A DNA stretch of 64,000 nucleotides from Paenibacillus typhae (GTDB taxonomy: Bacteria > Bacillota > Bacilli > Paenibacillales > Paenibacillaceae): NCBI RefSeq assembly GCF_900099765.1, contig NZ_FNDX01000020.1:1-64000 (forward strand). The letters run 5' to 3'. Positions 34,415-42,285 of this stretch are shown here, one piece after another; positions within the stretch are counted from its first letter, which is position 1, and each line of letters starts with the position of its first letter. The position numbers and the translations under genes are program-made. The notes beneath the pieces are model-generated. The model was not told the DNA's origin. It made no database searches and worked only from the letters and a program-made list of their open reading frames with translations.

Positions 34415-34717
34415 ATGGGCAAACAGCTGGAGGAGGGCCTGCAGGGAGGTTTTGTTCACAGTAACGAAGAGGATGCACTGCACCGAGATGAACCCGCTGC
34501 TAATCTGCGGAGACTGGAAGGGATTGAGAGTACGCTGGCACAATCGCTCCGGAGTCATATCCGTATAACACTGGTATTACATGGTGAGGGTGAGGGCAGG
34601 CAGCTGAGCGGTTTTGTCACCTCCATTCATACCCACTCGCGTGAGATTAAGCTGCAGTGGGCAGAGGAATGGAAATGGGTTCGTGTAGATGACATCGCTG
34701 AGGCTTACATCGCCTGA
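34415..34717 (+). CDS. YolD-like protein
   Basis: A 100-residue protein of the YolD-like family: LAQSLRSHIRITLVLHGEGEG, then GFVTSIHTHSREIKLQ and the closing WVRVDDIAEA, the family core. YolD-like genes often accompany Y-family polymerases (UvrX/YqjW) and are SOS-controlled in Bacillus; no polymerase gene is beside this one. AAGGAGG precedes the ATG, and a SOS box overlaps the promoter, supporting a DNA-damage role. Confidence 0.82.
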   Translation: MGKQLEEGLQGGFVHSNEEDALHRDEPAANLRRLEGIESTLAQSLRSHIRITLVLHGEGEGRQLSGFVTSIHTHSREIKLQWAEEWKWVRVDDIAEAYIA

Positions 34718-34720
34718 TTT

Positions 34721-34882
34721 CTAATTTATGGCTGGGCCGTCAGTTTTCTCATAGGCGATCAGGGTAACGGCTGTGTTGCCCGTCATACGGGCAATAGCCT
34801 CCTCGGCCTGCCGGATTACCTCAACGGCGTCCTTGCGGTCGCTAAGCGCGGCAATCTTATAGCTGTCACTGTGAATGTCCAT
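34721..34882 (-). CDS. Small hypothetical protein, 53 residues
   Basis: A reading frame convergent with the YolD-like gene, with only 3 bases between the stops. The product (MDIHSDSYKIAALSDRKDAV, then EVIRQAEEAIARMTGNTAVT, ending LIAYEKTDGPAIN) is a likely short helix plus strand. AAAGGCGG lies upstream of the ATG. No family recognised with certainty. The tail-to-tail packing without a terminator between is unusual. Confidence 0.5.
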   Translation of the reverse strand: MDIHSDSYKIAALSDRKDAVEVIRQAEEAIARMTGNTAVTLIAYEKTDGPAIN

Positions 34883-34971
34883 GGGCTAATCCGCCTTTCG
34901 GAAATGGAGTTCATTTCGGATAGTGTGGCCGTTTAGGCGGGAAAACATCCAAAAGCTTTTGGTCCGAGAAC

Positions 34972-34996
34972 GACCCTGCCGGCCGGGGTCTTTTTG
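34972..34996 (+). terminator. Terminator-like hairpin
   Basis: GACCC and GGGTC flank a GCCGGC core, followed by five T. It lies after the convergent pair and may stop read-through from the YolD-like gene. Confidence 0.6.
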
Positions 34997-35101
34997 TCAT
35001 TTAGTGAGCGGTTTCTTACGGAATGGGTGCACACCCTTTAGGCAAACCGTACAAGCAAAGCAGGCAGAGAGGGCATCTACTATACCAGGGGGGTGAGGAA
35101 A

Positions 35102-35782
35102 ATGCTGACTTTAGATCAGGTGAAAAGTAAATCGGCAGGATGGCTGGGCAAGCTTCATCCGGTTCTGCTGGCAGGTGCCAGTGCTCTGATCCAGCGCAGC
35201 TACGCCAAGGGCATCCCGATCGTCATCACCCAGGGCATGCGGACTATAGCTGAACAAAATACACTGTATGCGCAAGGCCGCACCAAGCCGGGAAACATTG
35301 TAACGAATGCCAGAGGCGGCTCCAGTTATCACAACTATGGTCTGGCCATTGATTTTGCCCTGCTCCTGCCGGACGGTAAAACGGTCTCCTGGGATACATC
35401 CCGTGACGGCAACAATGACAAGCTGGCTGACTGGCAGCAGGTGGCACAGGAAGCCAAAAAACTGGGTTTTGCCTGGGGCGGGGACTGGACCTCCTTTAAG
35501 GATTATTCCCATCTTGAGATGTCCTTCGGGCTGACCACAGAGCAGCTGCGGGCGGGAAGGCAGCCGACGGTGCAGCAGGTCAAGGATGCACTGGCCCTGA
35601 TTAACGGGACAACCGGCGGAACGGATCAGGCCATTTCAGTCACACTGAACGGAGTTGAAATTACCAGAGGTCTTCTGGAAAACGGCATAACCTATGCACC
35701 GGTGCGGGCGGTTGCTGAAGCACTGGGCGCACAGGTCACCTACGATGCTGCCAGCCGGACTGTGAACCTCGTCAGGGAATAA
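35102..35782 (+). CDS. M15-family L-alanyl-D-glutamate peptidase (CwlK-like) with copper-amine-oxidase-N-like tail
   Basis: A 226-residue protein. The peptidase domain carries the zinc ligands H77 and D84 in SSYHNYGLAIDF and H137 in YSHLEMS, matching CwlK and phage endolysins. The Arg of TQGMRT and the tail WGGDWTSFKD are typical. Residues about 175-226 form a short stalk of the copper amine oxidase N type (VTLNGVEI, then TYAPVRAVAEALGAQVTYD), common in Bacillales envelope proteins. No signal peptide is visible, so it may be released by lysis or holin. ATG at 35102 was chosen over GTG at 35093, which abuts the ribosome binding site. Confidence 0.85.
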   Translation: MLTLDQVKSKSAGWLGKLHPVLLAGASALIQRSYAKGIPIVITQGMRTIAEQNTLYAQGRTKPGNIVTNARGGSSYHNYGLAIDFALLLPDGKTVSWDTSRDGNNDKLADWQQVAQEAKKLGFAWGGDWTSFKDYSHLEMSFGLTTEQLRAGRQPTVQQVKDALALINGTTGGTDQAISVTLNGVEITRGLLENGITYAPVRAVAEALGAQVTYDAASRTVNLVRE

Positions 35783-35858
35783 GGACCACCTGTATAGATG
35801 ATGAGCCACATGGGGAAATTATCAGCGAAATACAATTTCCTCAAAGGGGGCATTTCTC

Positions 35859-36386
35859 TTGAACAAGCTGGTCACAAGCCTTGCCTGCACTACACTGCTA
35901 TCCATGAGTCTGCTGGGATCGGGTTATGCGGCTAATGCTGCTGGCACCGGCGGGGGCATGGGGTCATCCATTCCGGATACCGGAGCAAACGGTATGAGAA
36001 CCGAGCGCATCCGTGAAACGAATGGTACTGGTACTCATATGCTGAACGGAACGGACAGCCGAATGATGAATCAGACCGGCAACACGATGAACCGCAACGG
36101 CGATACGCTGATGAACAGAGTCGAGCAGAGCGGCGACAAAATGATGAACAACGCCACCGGTACAATGCGAAGAGGCGGGAACATGGTGAACAACGCGGTA
36201 CGGGGCAATGACAACAGCACCGTCTCCCCGCTGTCCAACAATACCCAGACCGGCAGATACCGCGCCACCAGCACAACCGCCAATACAGACAACGACAGAG
36301 GCTCCAACTGGGGCTGGCTCGGTCTGATCGGTCTGCTGGGTCTGGCCGGCATGCGTAACCGGAGCGGCGAGCGGGAACGTCACTAG
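35859..36386 (+). CDS. Secreted WGxxGxxG-family protein
   Basis: A 175-residue protein. A signal peptide (LVTSLACTTLLSMSLLGSGYA) is followed by a low-complexity region rich in Asn, Thr, Met, Gly and Arg, with repeated NRNG and MMNN words. It ends in the sorting-type tail WGWLGLIGLLGLAG and RNRSGERER, i.e. the WGxxGxxG motif. It starts at TTG 35859 behind AAAGGGGG. The family is of unknown function and may be retained in the envelope by the tail. Confidence 0.8.
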   Translation: MNKLVTSLACTTLLSMSLLGSGYAANAAGTGGGMGSSIPDTGANGMRTERIRETNGTGTHMLNGTDSRMMNQTGNTMNRNGDTLMNRVEQSGDKMMNNATGTMRRGGNMVNNAVRGNDNSTVSPLSNNTQTGRYRATSTTANTDNDRGSNWGWLGLIGLLGLAGMRNRSGERERH

Positions 36387-36471
36387 CAGGTAACCTGCTG
36401 CTGTAGAAGCGGCAGATTGCCGATGAATGGCGCAGGAGGTTCCGCCCTTTATTGGGCGGCAATGAGCAGGG

Positions 36472-36498
36472 ATCAGGGGCAGGGATGCCCCTGATTTT
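36472..36498 (+). terminator. Terminator after the WGxxGxxG gene
   Basis: ATCAGGGGCA pairs with TGCCCCTGAT around GGGA, followed by TTT. A second small stem CCGCCC/GGGCGG lies at 36442-36458. Confidence 0.7.
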
Positions 36499-36541
36499 GG
36501 CTTGTTTGGGTATTGGAGACGGCTTTGGCCGCGATGGGCTA

Positions 36542-36745
36542 GAATCAAAGGCACAAATGCCTTTGAATTGGGCAATTGGGCGCTGAAGGTGAGAATCAAA
36601 GGCACAAATGCCTTTGAATTGGTCAATTGAGCGCTGAAGGCGTAAATCAAAGGCACAAATGCCTTTGAATTGGACAATAATGCGCTGATGGCGGGAATCA
36701 AAGACATAAATGCCTTTGAATTTGCACGGTTGATGCTGTTGGCGG
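36542..36745. repeat. Four tandem copies of a 51-bp hairpin-containing repeat
   Basis: Copies begin at 36542, 36593, 36644 and 36695, exactly 51 bases apart. Each opens with AATCAAAGGCACAAATGCC (a stem of CAAAGGCA and TGCCTTTG), then AATTGG-CAATT, then GCGCTGA-GG-G. The first three are nearly identical and the last diverges after TGCCTTTG. The unit is a multiple of three. The rest of the roughly 560-base gap between 36387 and 36950 holds no other gene. Confidence 0.9.
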
Positions 36746-36890
36746 GGAATTATAGGTAACTTTACTCTTTCGGTGTGCTAAAGTAACAACTTCACTGTGT
36801 GATAATTAAGGGTACTGTATAGGACAAGACCCGTGCAGTTAAGCTAAAGTAGCCCCAGTCTAATCTAAATAAAAATTTTGGCAATATGGA

Positions 36891-36919
36891 TTGCGTGATC
36901 ACCGGATACATGATATGAT
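36891..36919 (+). promoter_or_regulatory. Probable tRNA-Leu promoter
   Basis: TTGCGT (36891-36896), a 17-base spacer, and TATGAT (36914-36919), about 31 bases before the tRNA. Confidence 0.55.
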
Positions 36920-36950
36920 ATTTCTTGTCGCGTTAGAGCGCACATCATAT

Positions 36951-37036
36951 GCCGGGGTGGCGGAATAGGCAGACGCACAGGACTTAAAATCCTGCGGTAC
37001 GTGAGTACCGTACGGGTTCGACCCCCGTCCTCGGCA
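36951..37036 (+). tRNA. tRNA-Leu (TAA)
   Basis: An 86-base tRNA with the long variable arm of leucine tRNAs (TGCGGTACGTGAGTACCGTAC region). The anticodon loop is CTTAAAA, with TAA. The acceptor GCCGGGG pairs with CCTCGGC (one G-T), and the discriminator is A. No CCA is encoded. Confidence 0.93.
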
Positions 37037-37045
37037 CTACAGTGA

Positions 37046-37073
37046 AAACCTTGAGAAATCAAGGTTTTTTTGT
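37046..37073 (+). terminator. Terminator after tRNA-Leu
   Basis: AACCTTGA pairs with TCAAGGTT around GAAA, followed by seven T. Confidence 0.88.
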
Positions 37074-37142
37074 TGTTCTATCAACCACTTTCACCGTGAT
37101 AATTCTAAGCTTGTCCCAACGTAATTTTCTGCATACTATAAG

Positions 37143-37178
37143 AAAAAGTCACACTCACTGGGGAGCGTGACTTTTTTA
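37143..37178 (-). terminator. Terminator of the 32-residue YjcZ-like gene
   Basis: On the minus strand AAAAAAGTCACGCTC pairs with GAGTGTGACTTTTT-type sequence; A and T tails are present on both sides. Confidence 0.75.
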
Positions 37179-37183
37179 TGAAC

Positions 37184-37282
37184 TTAAAATGTTTTCAAAA
37201 CAATGACCAGGAGAATGTAAAGAACAAGAATGACTGTAGTGGACGTGAAGCCTACTGGAGGATAACCTGCACATTCGCTCAT
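37184..37282 (-). CDS. YjcZ-like miniprotein, 32 residues
   Basis: A tiny protein: a short head (MSECAGYPPVGFTS) and one helix (TTVILVLYILLVIVLKTF) in the YjcZ style. AAAGGAGGG lies 6 bases before the ATG, and a terminator follows directly. It is the shortest of three such genes in the window (others at 28221 and 30571) and lacks the Gly-rich head. Confidence 0.75.
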   Translation of the reverse strand: MSECAGYPPVGFTSTTVILVLYILLVIVLKTF

Positions 37283-37447
37283 TCCAATCCCTCCTTTGAA
37301 ACGTTCTACACTAATGTATGTGTGCATTTGTGAACGGTAAGTGCGAATGCCTATATTGTTGATCGAGTAAAAAAGAGATCGAATACCTCCAGGAACCCCT
37401 TCATCTGAAAACTTCGCCTGAATAAGCTTACCTCACTTCTCATCAAA

Positions 37448-37500
37448 TTTGAAACGTTTCCAAATTAACTATTGAAACGTTTCCACTTTGGTGCTATTAT
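37448..37500 (+). promoter_or_regulatory. lacI-type regulator promoter with two operators
   Basis: Two copies of GAAACGTTTC (37451-37460 and 37474-37483), 23 bases centre to centre. The second overlaps TTGAAA (37472-37477), which with a 17-base spacer and TATTAT (37495-37500) forms a promoter. The regulator at 37530 probably represses itself here. Confidence 0.8.
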
Positions 37501-37529
37501 AATTTTCAGAAGAGAGTCGGAGGTGTTCA

Positions 37530-38498
37530 ATGACTAGCATTAAAGATGTAGCCAACTTAGCCGGCGTTGCTGTAGGTACCGTGTCCAGAGTCATTAACAA
37601 CTCTGGCGCCGTTAAACCCAAGACACGCCAAAAGGTAGAAGCAGCCATACAGGAGCTGAATTATTTCCCGAATGAAGTGGCCCGGAATTTTAAAATGCAG
37701 AAGTCCAAGATGGTCGCCTTATTGCTGCCGAGTATCTGGAATCCCTTCTTTTCTGAGCTGGCCTATTACATTGAGGATGAGCTGGACCGGGAAGGCTATA
37801 AGCTGATGCTGTGCAACAGCGGCGGCAAGCCCGAAAAGGAACTGTATTATCTCGATATGCTGCGCCAGAACAAGGTGGCTGGAATTGTTGGCATAACTTA
37901 CAACGATATCGAGAATAATGTGAGCAATGACATCCCGATTGTAAGCATTGACCGGCACTTTAACAAGAAGATTACCTGCGTCACTTCGGATAATTATGAG
38001 GGAGGGCGCCTTGCTTTAAGAGAGCTTGTAAAGGCAGGGGCCAGGAAGCCGGCTTTTATGGGGAGTGTCACCTCGGTGTTCAGTGAGACGATGAACCGCA
38101 GAGAGGGCTTCATCCATGAGGCACAGGCTTTGGGCGTTGATTATGTAATCTACGAGAAGCCGGACCCCATCGTGGACAACCAGGGCTTTATTAACGAATT
38201 CCTGCATAACCACGGGGATGCAGATGGTATTTTTGCCATTACCGATATGCTTGCCGCCTGTTATATCGATCAGGCCAGCAAGCAGGGGATCCGGGTTCCT
38301 GAGGATGTGAAGGTCATCGGTTATGACGGTATCCAGGACAACCCGTATTTTCATCCTATTCTGTCTACCGTCAGGCAGCCGGTGGAAGAGATGGCGCGCA
38401 TGACGATCAGACTGCTGTATGACAAGATCGAAGGCATCCCGCTGGATAAGCAGGTGTACCGTATACCAGTTGTGTTCAGGCAAGGCGAGACTACATGA
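37530..38498 (+). CDS. LacI-family transcriptional regulator
   Basis: A 322-residue regulator. The DNA-binding helix-turn-helix is IKDVANLAGVAVGTVSRVIN with the hinge helix LNYFPNEVARNFK; the periplasmic-binding-like effector domain fills the rest (LLLPSIWNPFFSELAYYIED, VIGYDGIQDNPYF). GAGTCGGAGG precedes the ATG. Four identical GAAACGTTTC palindromes lie before it and before the ABC operon, so it should control both. Since the operon ends in fructan-type GH32 enzymes and a fructokinase, a fructo-oligosaccharide effector is inferred. Confidence 0.9.
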   Translation: MTSIKDVANLAGVAVGTVSRVINNSGAVKPKTRQKVEAAIQELNYFPNEVARNFKMQKSKMVALLLPSIWNPFFSELAYYIEDELDREGYKLMLCNSGGKPEKELYYLDMLRQNKVAGIVGITYNDIENNVSNDIPIVSIDRHFNKKITCVTSDNYEGGRLALRELVKAGARKPAFMGSVTSVFSETMNRREGFIHEAQALGVDYVIYEKPDPIVDNQGFINEFLHNHGDADGIFAITDMLAACYIDQASKQGIRVPEDVKVIGYDGIQDNPYFHPILSTVRQPVEEMARMTIRLLYDKIEGIPLDKQVYRIPVVFRQGETT

Positions 38499-38567
38499 TC
38501 TCCTCCAGATCAGAGAAACATCAGCTAATCCGTATGGATGCACCTACTGGCGTTTTTCTTTTCTGAA

Positions 38568-38624
38568 TTGGAAACGTTTCAAGTACGGGAATATATTTTT
38601 TAACCTAAATTGGAAACGTTTCAA
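38568..38624 (+). promoter_or_regulatory. Two LacI-type operators before the ABC/GH32 operon
   Basis: TTGGAAACGTTTCAA occurs twice (38568-38582 and 38610-38624), with centres 42 bases apart, about four helical turns. Both are perfect copies of the core found before the regulator gene. No convincing promoter could be fixed between them. Confidence 0.82.
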
Positions 38625-38661
38625 AACGACTGTTTATTTTACATTGAAAGGGAGTATAAGC

Positions 38662-39612
38662 GTGAATTCAAGAATCAGTACGGCCGATCCTTCCATGATC
38701 AAACCGGGCCGCAAAAGATGGAGCCAGTTCAAGCGAGACTATGAGCTGTACCTGTTTTTGCTGCCGATCATTATTCTGTATCTCGTATTCAAATACTATC
38801 CGATGTACGGGGTGCAAATTGCGTTTAAGGACTTCTCGCCGAGCCAGGGGATCTGGGGGAGTGAATGGGTAGGCTTCCAGCACTTTAAAGATTTCTTCAA
38901 TGCTTATAATTTCTGGACCATTATCGGTAATACGCTCTCCCTCAGTTTCCTTTCGCTGTTGTTCGGCTTCCCGGCACCCATCATCATCGCGATCATGCTC
39001 AATCAGATGCTGGGCAAGTCCTATAAGAAATTTGTCCAGACCGTGATTTATGCGCCGCACTTTATTTCGACCGTTGTGCTTGTCGGGATGCTTAATGTGT
39101 TTTTATCGCCCAACAGCGGCCTTGTTAACCACCTGATTACCGCGTTTGGCGGGCAGCCCATCCTCTTTATGGCTGATGAGGGCTGGTTCCGTCCGCTCTA
39201 TATTCTCTCAGGGATCTGGCAGGAGACAGGCTTCGCCACAATTATCTACCTTGCTGCGCTTGCGGGAGTTAATCCCGAGCTGCATGAAGCGGCTATTATG
39301 GACGGGGCGAGCAAATGGAAACGTGTATGGTACGTGGATATTCCTAGCATTCTGCCGACGATCGTTATTCTGCTGATTCTCGCACTGGGCAATATTATGA
39401 GCATCGGTTTTGAAAAAGCGTTTCTGATGCAGAGTGATCTAAACTATGCCACCTCTAATATTATCCCGACCTATGTGTATGAAATGGGGATTCAAAAGGC
39501 CCAGTACAGCTTTTCTACGGCAGTCGGCCTGTTCAACTCCCTGATTAATATCATCCTGATTGTCACCGTAAACCGGATCGCCAAAAAGATGACAGAAACC
39601 AGCCTGTGGTAA
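38662..39612 (+). CDS. Sugar ABC transporter permease, LplB family
   Basis: A 316-residue permease with six hydrophobic helices. The first reads LYLFLLPIIILYLVFKYYPM, then the family words YGVQIAFKDFSPSQG. The EAA loop that contacts the ATPase is HEAAIMDGASKWKRVWYVDI. GTG at 38662 with AAAGGGAG upstream is the right start; the frame is open 240 bases further up through the operator region. It pairs with the permease at 39626. No ATPase gene is present, so a shared MsmX-type ATPase elsewhere is expected. Confidence 0.9.
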   Translation: MNSRISTADPSMIKPGRKRWSQFKRDYELYLFLLPIIILYLVFKYYPMYGVQIAFKDFSPSQGIWGSEWVGFQHFKDFFNAYNFWTIIGNTLSLSFLSLLFGFPAPIIIAIMLNQMLGKSYKKFVQTVIYAPHFISTVVLVGMLNVFLSPNSGLVNHLITAFGGQPILFMADEGWFRPLYILSGIWQETGFATIIYLAALAGVNPELHEAAIMDGASKWKRVWYVDIPSILPTIVILLILALGNIMSIGFEKAFLMQSDLNYATSNIIPTYVYEMGIQKAQYSFSTAVGLFNSLINIILIVTVNRIAKKMTETSLW

Positions 39613-39625
39613 GGAGGAAATAATC

Positions 39626-40522
39626 ATGAACCAATTATTGAAGCGAAAGAGCAGAGGGGATGTATGGTTTGACATCATCAACTATATTTTGCTGACCCTC
39701 ATTATGCTGCTCGTGTTATACCCTTTGTACTTTGTGCTGGCTGCCTCATTTAGCGATCCCAATTATATTTACTCCGGTGAGGTTTGGCTGTTTCCCAAAG
39801 GCTTCACGCTGGACGGCTATGAGCGGATATTCAGTGACTCCTCCATCTGGATCGGATATGGGAATTCTATTCTATATGCGACACTGGGAACTCTCATAGG
39901 AGTTGCCGTTACGGTATTTGCAGCTTATCCGCTGGCCCGTAAGGATCTGGCCGGGAAGTCGGTGATTATGTGGTTTTTGCTGGTTACTATGTTCTTCAGC
40001 GGCGGACTGATCCCCACCTATCTGCTGATAAAAGATTTGAACATGCTGAACACGATGTGGGCACTGGTCATTCCCGGGGCAGGCGGTGTATTCAACGTCA
40101 TCATTGTCAGAACCTTTTTTCAGTCCTCCATACCGGATGAGATGTGGGAGGCGGCTTCGATTGACGGATGCTCGAATACCAGATTTTTCTGGAGCATGGT
40201 GCTCCCCTTGTCCAAGTCCATTCTGGCGGTAATGGTGCTGTATCATGTGGTGGGCTTCTGGAACGGGTTCTTCGATGCCTTGATCTACCTGAATGATGAG
40301 AGCAAGTATCCGCTGCAATTGGTGCTGCGCAATATCCTGGTCCAGAATCAGGTCAATTCAGGGATGATGATCGATGTGGAATCCTATGCTGCCAAGATGC
40401 GCGTAACCGAGCTGATTAAATACGGGGTCATCATGGTATCCAGCCTGCCGCTGCTGATTTTGTATCCGTTCCTGCAGAAGTATTTTGTCAAAGGCGTAAT
40501 GATCGGCTCGATTAAGGGCTGA
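39626..40522 (+). CDS. Sugar ABC transporter permease, YtcP/MalG type
   Basis: A 298-residue permease with six helices (TLIMLLVLYPLYFVLAASFS first). The EAA loop is WEAASIDGCSNTRFFWSMVL. The C terminus KYFVKGVMIGSIKG is standard for this family. GGAGG precedes the ATG. It is the second half of the heterodimeric importer, with the solute-binding lipoprotein at 40632. A G-rich intercistronic element (40541-40558) follows. Confidence 0.9.
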   Translation: MNQLLKRKSRGDVWFDIINYILLTLIMLLVLYPLYFVLAASFSDPNYIYSGEVWLFPKGFTLDGYERIFSDSSIWIGYGNSILYATLGTLIGVAVTVFAAYPLARKDLAGKSVIMWFLLVTMFFSGGLIPTYLLIKDLNMLNTMWALVIPGAGGVFNVIIVRTFFQSSIPDEMWEAASIDGCSNTRFFWSMVLPLSKSILAVMVLYHVVGFWNGFFDALIYLNDESKYPLQLVLRNILVQNQVNSGMMIDVESYAAKMRVTELIKYGVIMVSSLPLLILYPFLQKYFVKGVMIGSIKG

Positions 40523-40540
40523 CACTCATATCCGGCACTT

Positions 40541-40609
40541 GAGAGGGGGGATGCACCGCCGTATTCAGGCCGAAATAGCAGAGCAACACAAGCGTGTGAC
40601 GGGTCGATG
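40541..40609 (+). other. Intercistronic element with short reading frame before the binding protein gene
   Basis: GAGAGGGGGGATGCACCGCC opens a 19-codon frame (ATG 40551, product starting MHRRIQAEIAEQ) that ends in TGA at 40608-40610. The same G-rich ATGCAC start is seen before the binding-protein gene of the second ABC operon (61009-61026). It may be a translated leader or an mRNA processing signal. Confidence 0.35.
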
Positions 40610-40631
40610 AACAAAAGGGAGGTTATGGATA

Positions 40632-42260
40632 ATGAAGTCTTTATTCAAAAATGCGGGAATTGTGGTGCTGGCCGGAGCGTTTGCGCTGAGCGGGTGTTCG
40701 GGTAACGGGAACGGGTCCAAGAATCAGGCGGAGAATCCGGATCAGGAAGCGAACTTTAATGCAACCGGTCTTCCGATTGTAAACGAAGCGGTGTCCTTAA
40801 GAATGGTAGCCCCGAAGGCGGCCCTGGCGCCGGAATTCGCGGAGATGGAAATCTTCAAACGGCTGGAGAAGGATACTAATGTAAAGATTAACTGGGAGAA
40901 CATTCCGGATACCGACTATACAGAGAAGAAAAACCTGCTGCTGGCGAGCGGTGATTTGCCGGATGCCTTTTATGCGGCCGGATTTACCGATTATGAGCTG
41001 ATCAATTACGGTGAAGACGGAACCCTGATTCCGCTGGAGGATTTAATTGAGCAATATGCTCCTAATTTGAAAGCGCTTCTGGAGCGCCGTCCTGATATCA
41101 AATCATCTATTACTGCACCAGACGGGCACATCTACGGGCTGCCGTCCTGGGAAGAGAATAACCTGGGAACGAACCCTTTCTTTCACGTCATCAATAAAAG
41201 CTGGCTGGATAAGCTGGGCCTGAAGGTACCGGAAACACTGGATGAATATACGGAAGCGCTGCTGGCCTTCAAGACACAGGACCCGAACGGCAACGGCAAG
41301 CAGGATGAAATCCCGCTCAGCTTCATGCACATGCAGTGGTGTATGGATATTGCCGGACTCTTCGGCGCCTTTGGACTTCCGGATAATCTGGAGCACCGTG
41401 TCGTCCGGGACGGCAAGGTTATTTTTACGGCGACTCAGCCTGAATATAAGGAAGCCCTGAATTATTTTCATGAAAAATGGTATAAGCAGGGGCTGATCGA
41501 TCCGGAATCCTTCACCCAGGATGCAGCACAGTATCTGGCCAAAGGCAAAACGACAGATGAGACGCTGGGCTCTTATGTCTGGTGGGAAGTAGAAGAGGTT
41601 GTCGGTACCGAGCGTGCCAAGGATTATGTGCTGCTGTCTCCGCTCAAAGGCGCGGACGGGGAGCAGACGATCGGACGCGCCAATGGCGGCGGGCCGGGAC
41701 GCGGGTCGTTTGTCATTACCAAAGCGAACAGCAATCCGGAAATCACCATGCGCTGGATCGACCAGCAGTATGAGCCTTACATGGCCGCTCAAATCCACTG
41801 GGGTCCGCTGGATGTCGTATACAAGAAGGACGAAAACGGTAAGCTCGTGAATCTGCCGCTTCCTGAGGGAGCCTCTGCAGGTGAATTCCGTCAAAAGGTT
41901 GCTCCGGGATCTGGCGCACCTGGCATCATTACTTTCGATGACTTTGGGAAAGTGGTAGATATGGAACCACGTGCCCAGCAGCGCGCTGCGGACCTGGAGA
42001 AATACTACAATCCGTATATGGAAAAAGAAAACTATCCAAGTATCTTCTTTGAGCCGGAGGAGCTGGACACGATCAACAGGATTGAGCCGGAGCTGATCAA
42101 ATATGTAAATACACAAAGAGGAAAATTCATTGTGGACGGCGGCGCAGATGAGGAATGGGACAGCTATATCAAGACGCTGGAAAAGATGGGTCTGAATGAA
42201 TTGATGGAAATCTATCAGACCGGACTGGACCGTTATAACGCAACTTTGAACAATAAATAA
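40632..42260 (+). CDS. Extracellular solute-binding lipoprotein of the sugar ABC importer
   Basis: A 542-residue binding protein of the large LipO/YtcQ type. The signal peptide MKSLFKNAGIVVLAGAFALSG ends in a lipobox with C22 (LSGC), and a Gly/Asn/Ser linker follows. The body contains NLLLASGDLPDAFYAAG and the EF-hand-like calcium segment DPNGNGKQDEIPL, both common in this family. GGGAGG precedes the ATG. It captures the oligosaccharide at the outer membrane face and delivers it to the two permeases; the ligand is inferred as fructo-oligosaccharide from the GH32 genes behind it. Confidence 0.9.
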   Translation: MKSLFKNAGIVVLAGAFALSGCSGNGNGSKNQAENPDQEANFNATGLPIVNEAVSLRMVAPKAALAPEFAEMEIFKRLEKDTNVKINWENIPDTDYTEKKNLLLASGDLPDAFYAAGFTDYELINYGEDGTLIPLEDLIEQYAPNLKALLERRPDIKSSITAPDGHIYGLPSWEENNLGTNPFFHVINKSWLDKLGLKVPETLDEYTEALLAFKTQDPNGNGKQDEIPLSFMHMQWCMDIAGLFGAFGLPDNLEHRVVRDGKVIFTATQPEYKEALNYFHEKWYKQGLIDPESFTQDAAQYLAKGKTTDETLGSYVWWEVEEVVGTERAKDYVLLSPLKGADGEQTIGRANGGGPGRGSFVITKANSNPEITMRWIDQQYEPYMAAQIHWGPLDVVYKKDENGKLVNLPLPEGASAGEFRQKVAPGSGAPGIITFDDFGKVVDMEPRAQQRAADLEKYYNPYMEKENYPSIFFEPEELDTINRIEPELIKYVNTQRGKFIVDGGADEEWDSYIKTLEKMGLNELMEIYQTGLDRYNATLNNK

Positions 42261-42285
42261 ATAGAGGGTTAGGTGGGGAGAAACT

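Noticed and set aside
35964..36707. A minus-strand frame with 17-residue repeats
   Set aside because: The repeats come from the 51-bp DNA array; most of the frame is antisense to the WGxxGxxG gene and there is no ribosome binding site.
36542..36745. CRISPR array
   Set aside because: The units are adjacent repeats of 51 bases without unique spacers, and no cas genes are nearby.
37290..37310. A fifth LacI operator (GAAACGTTCT)
   Set aside because: Only one half of the palindrome is kept, and it lies inside the leader of the YjcZ-like minus-strand gene.
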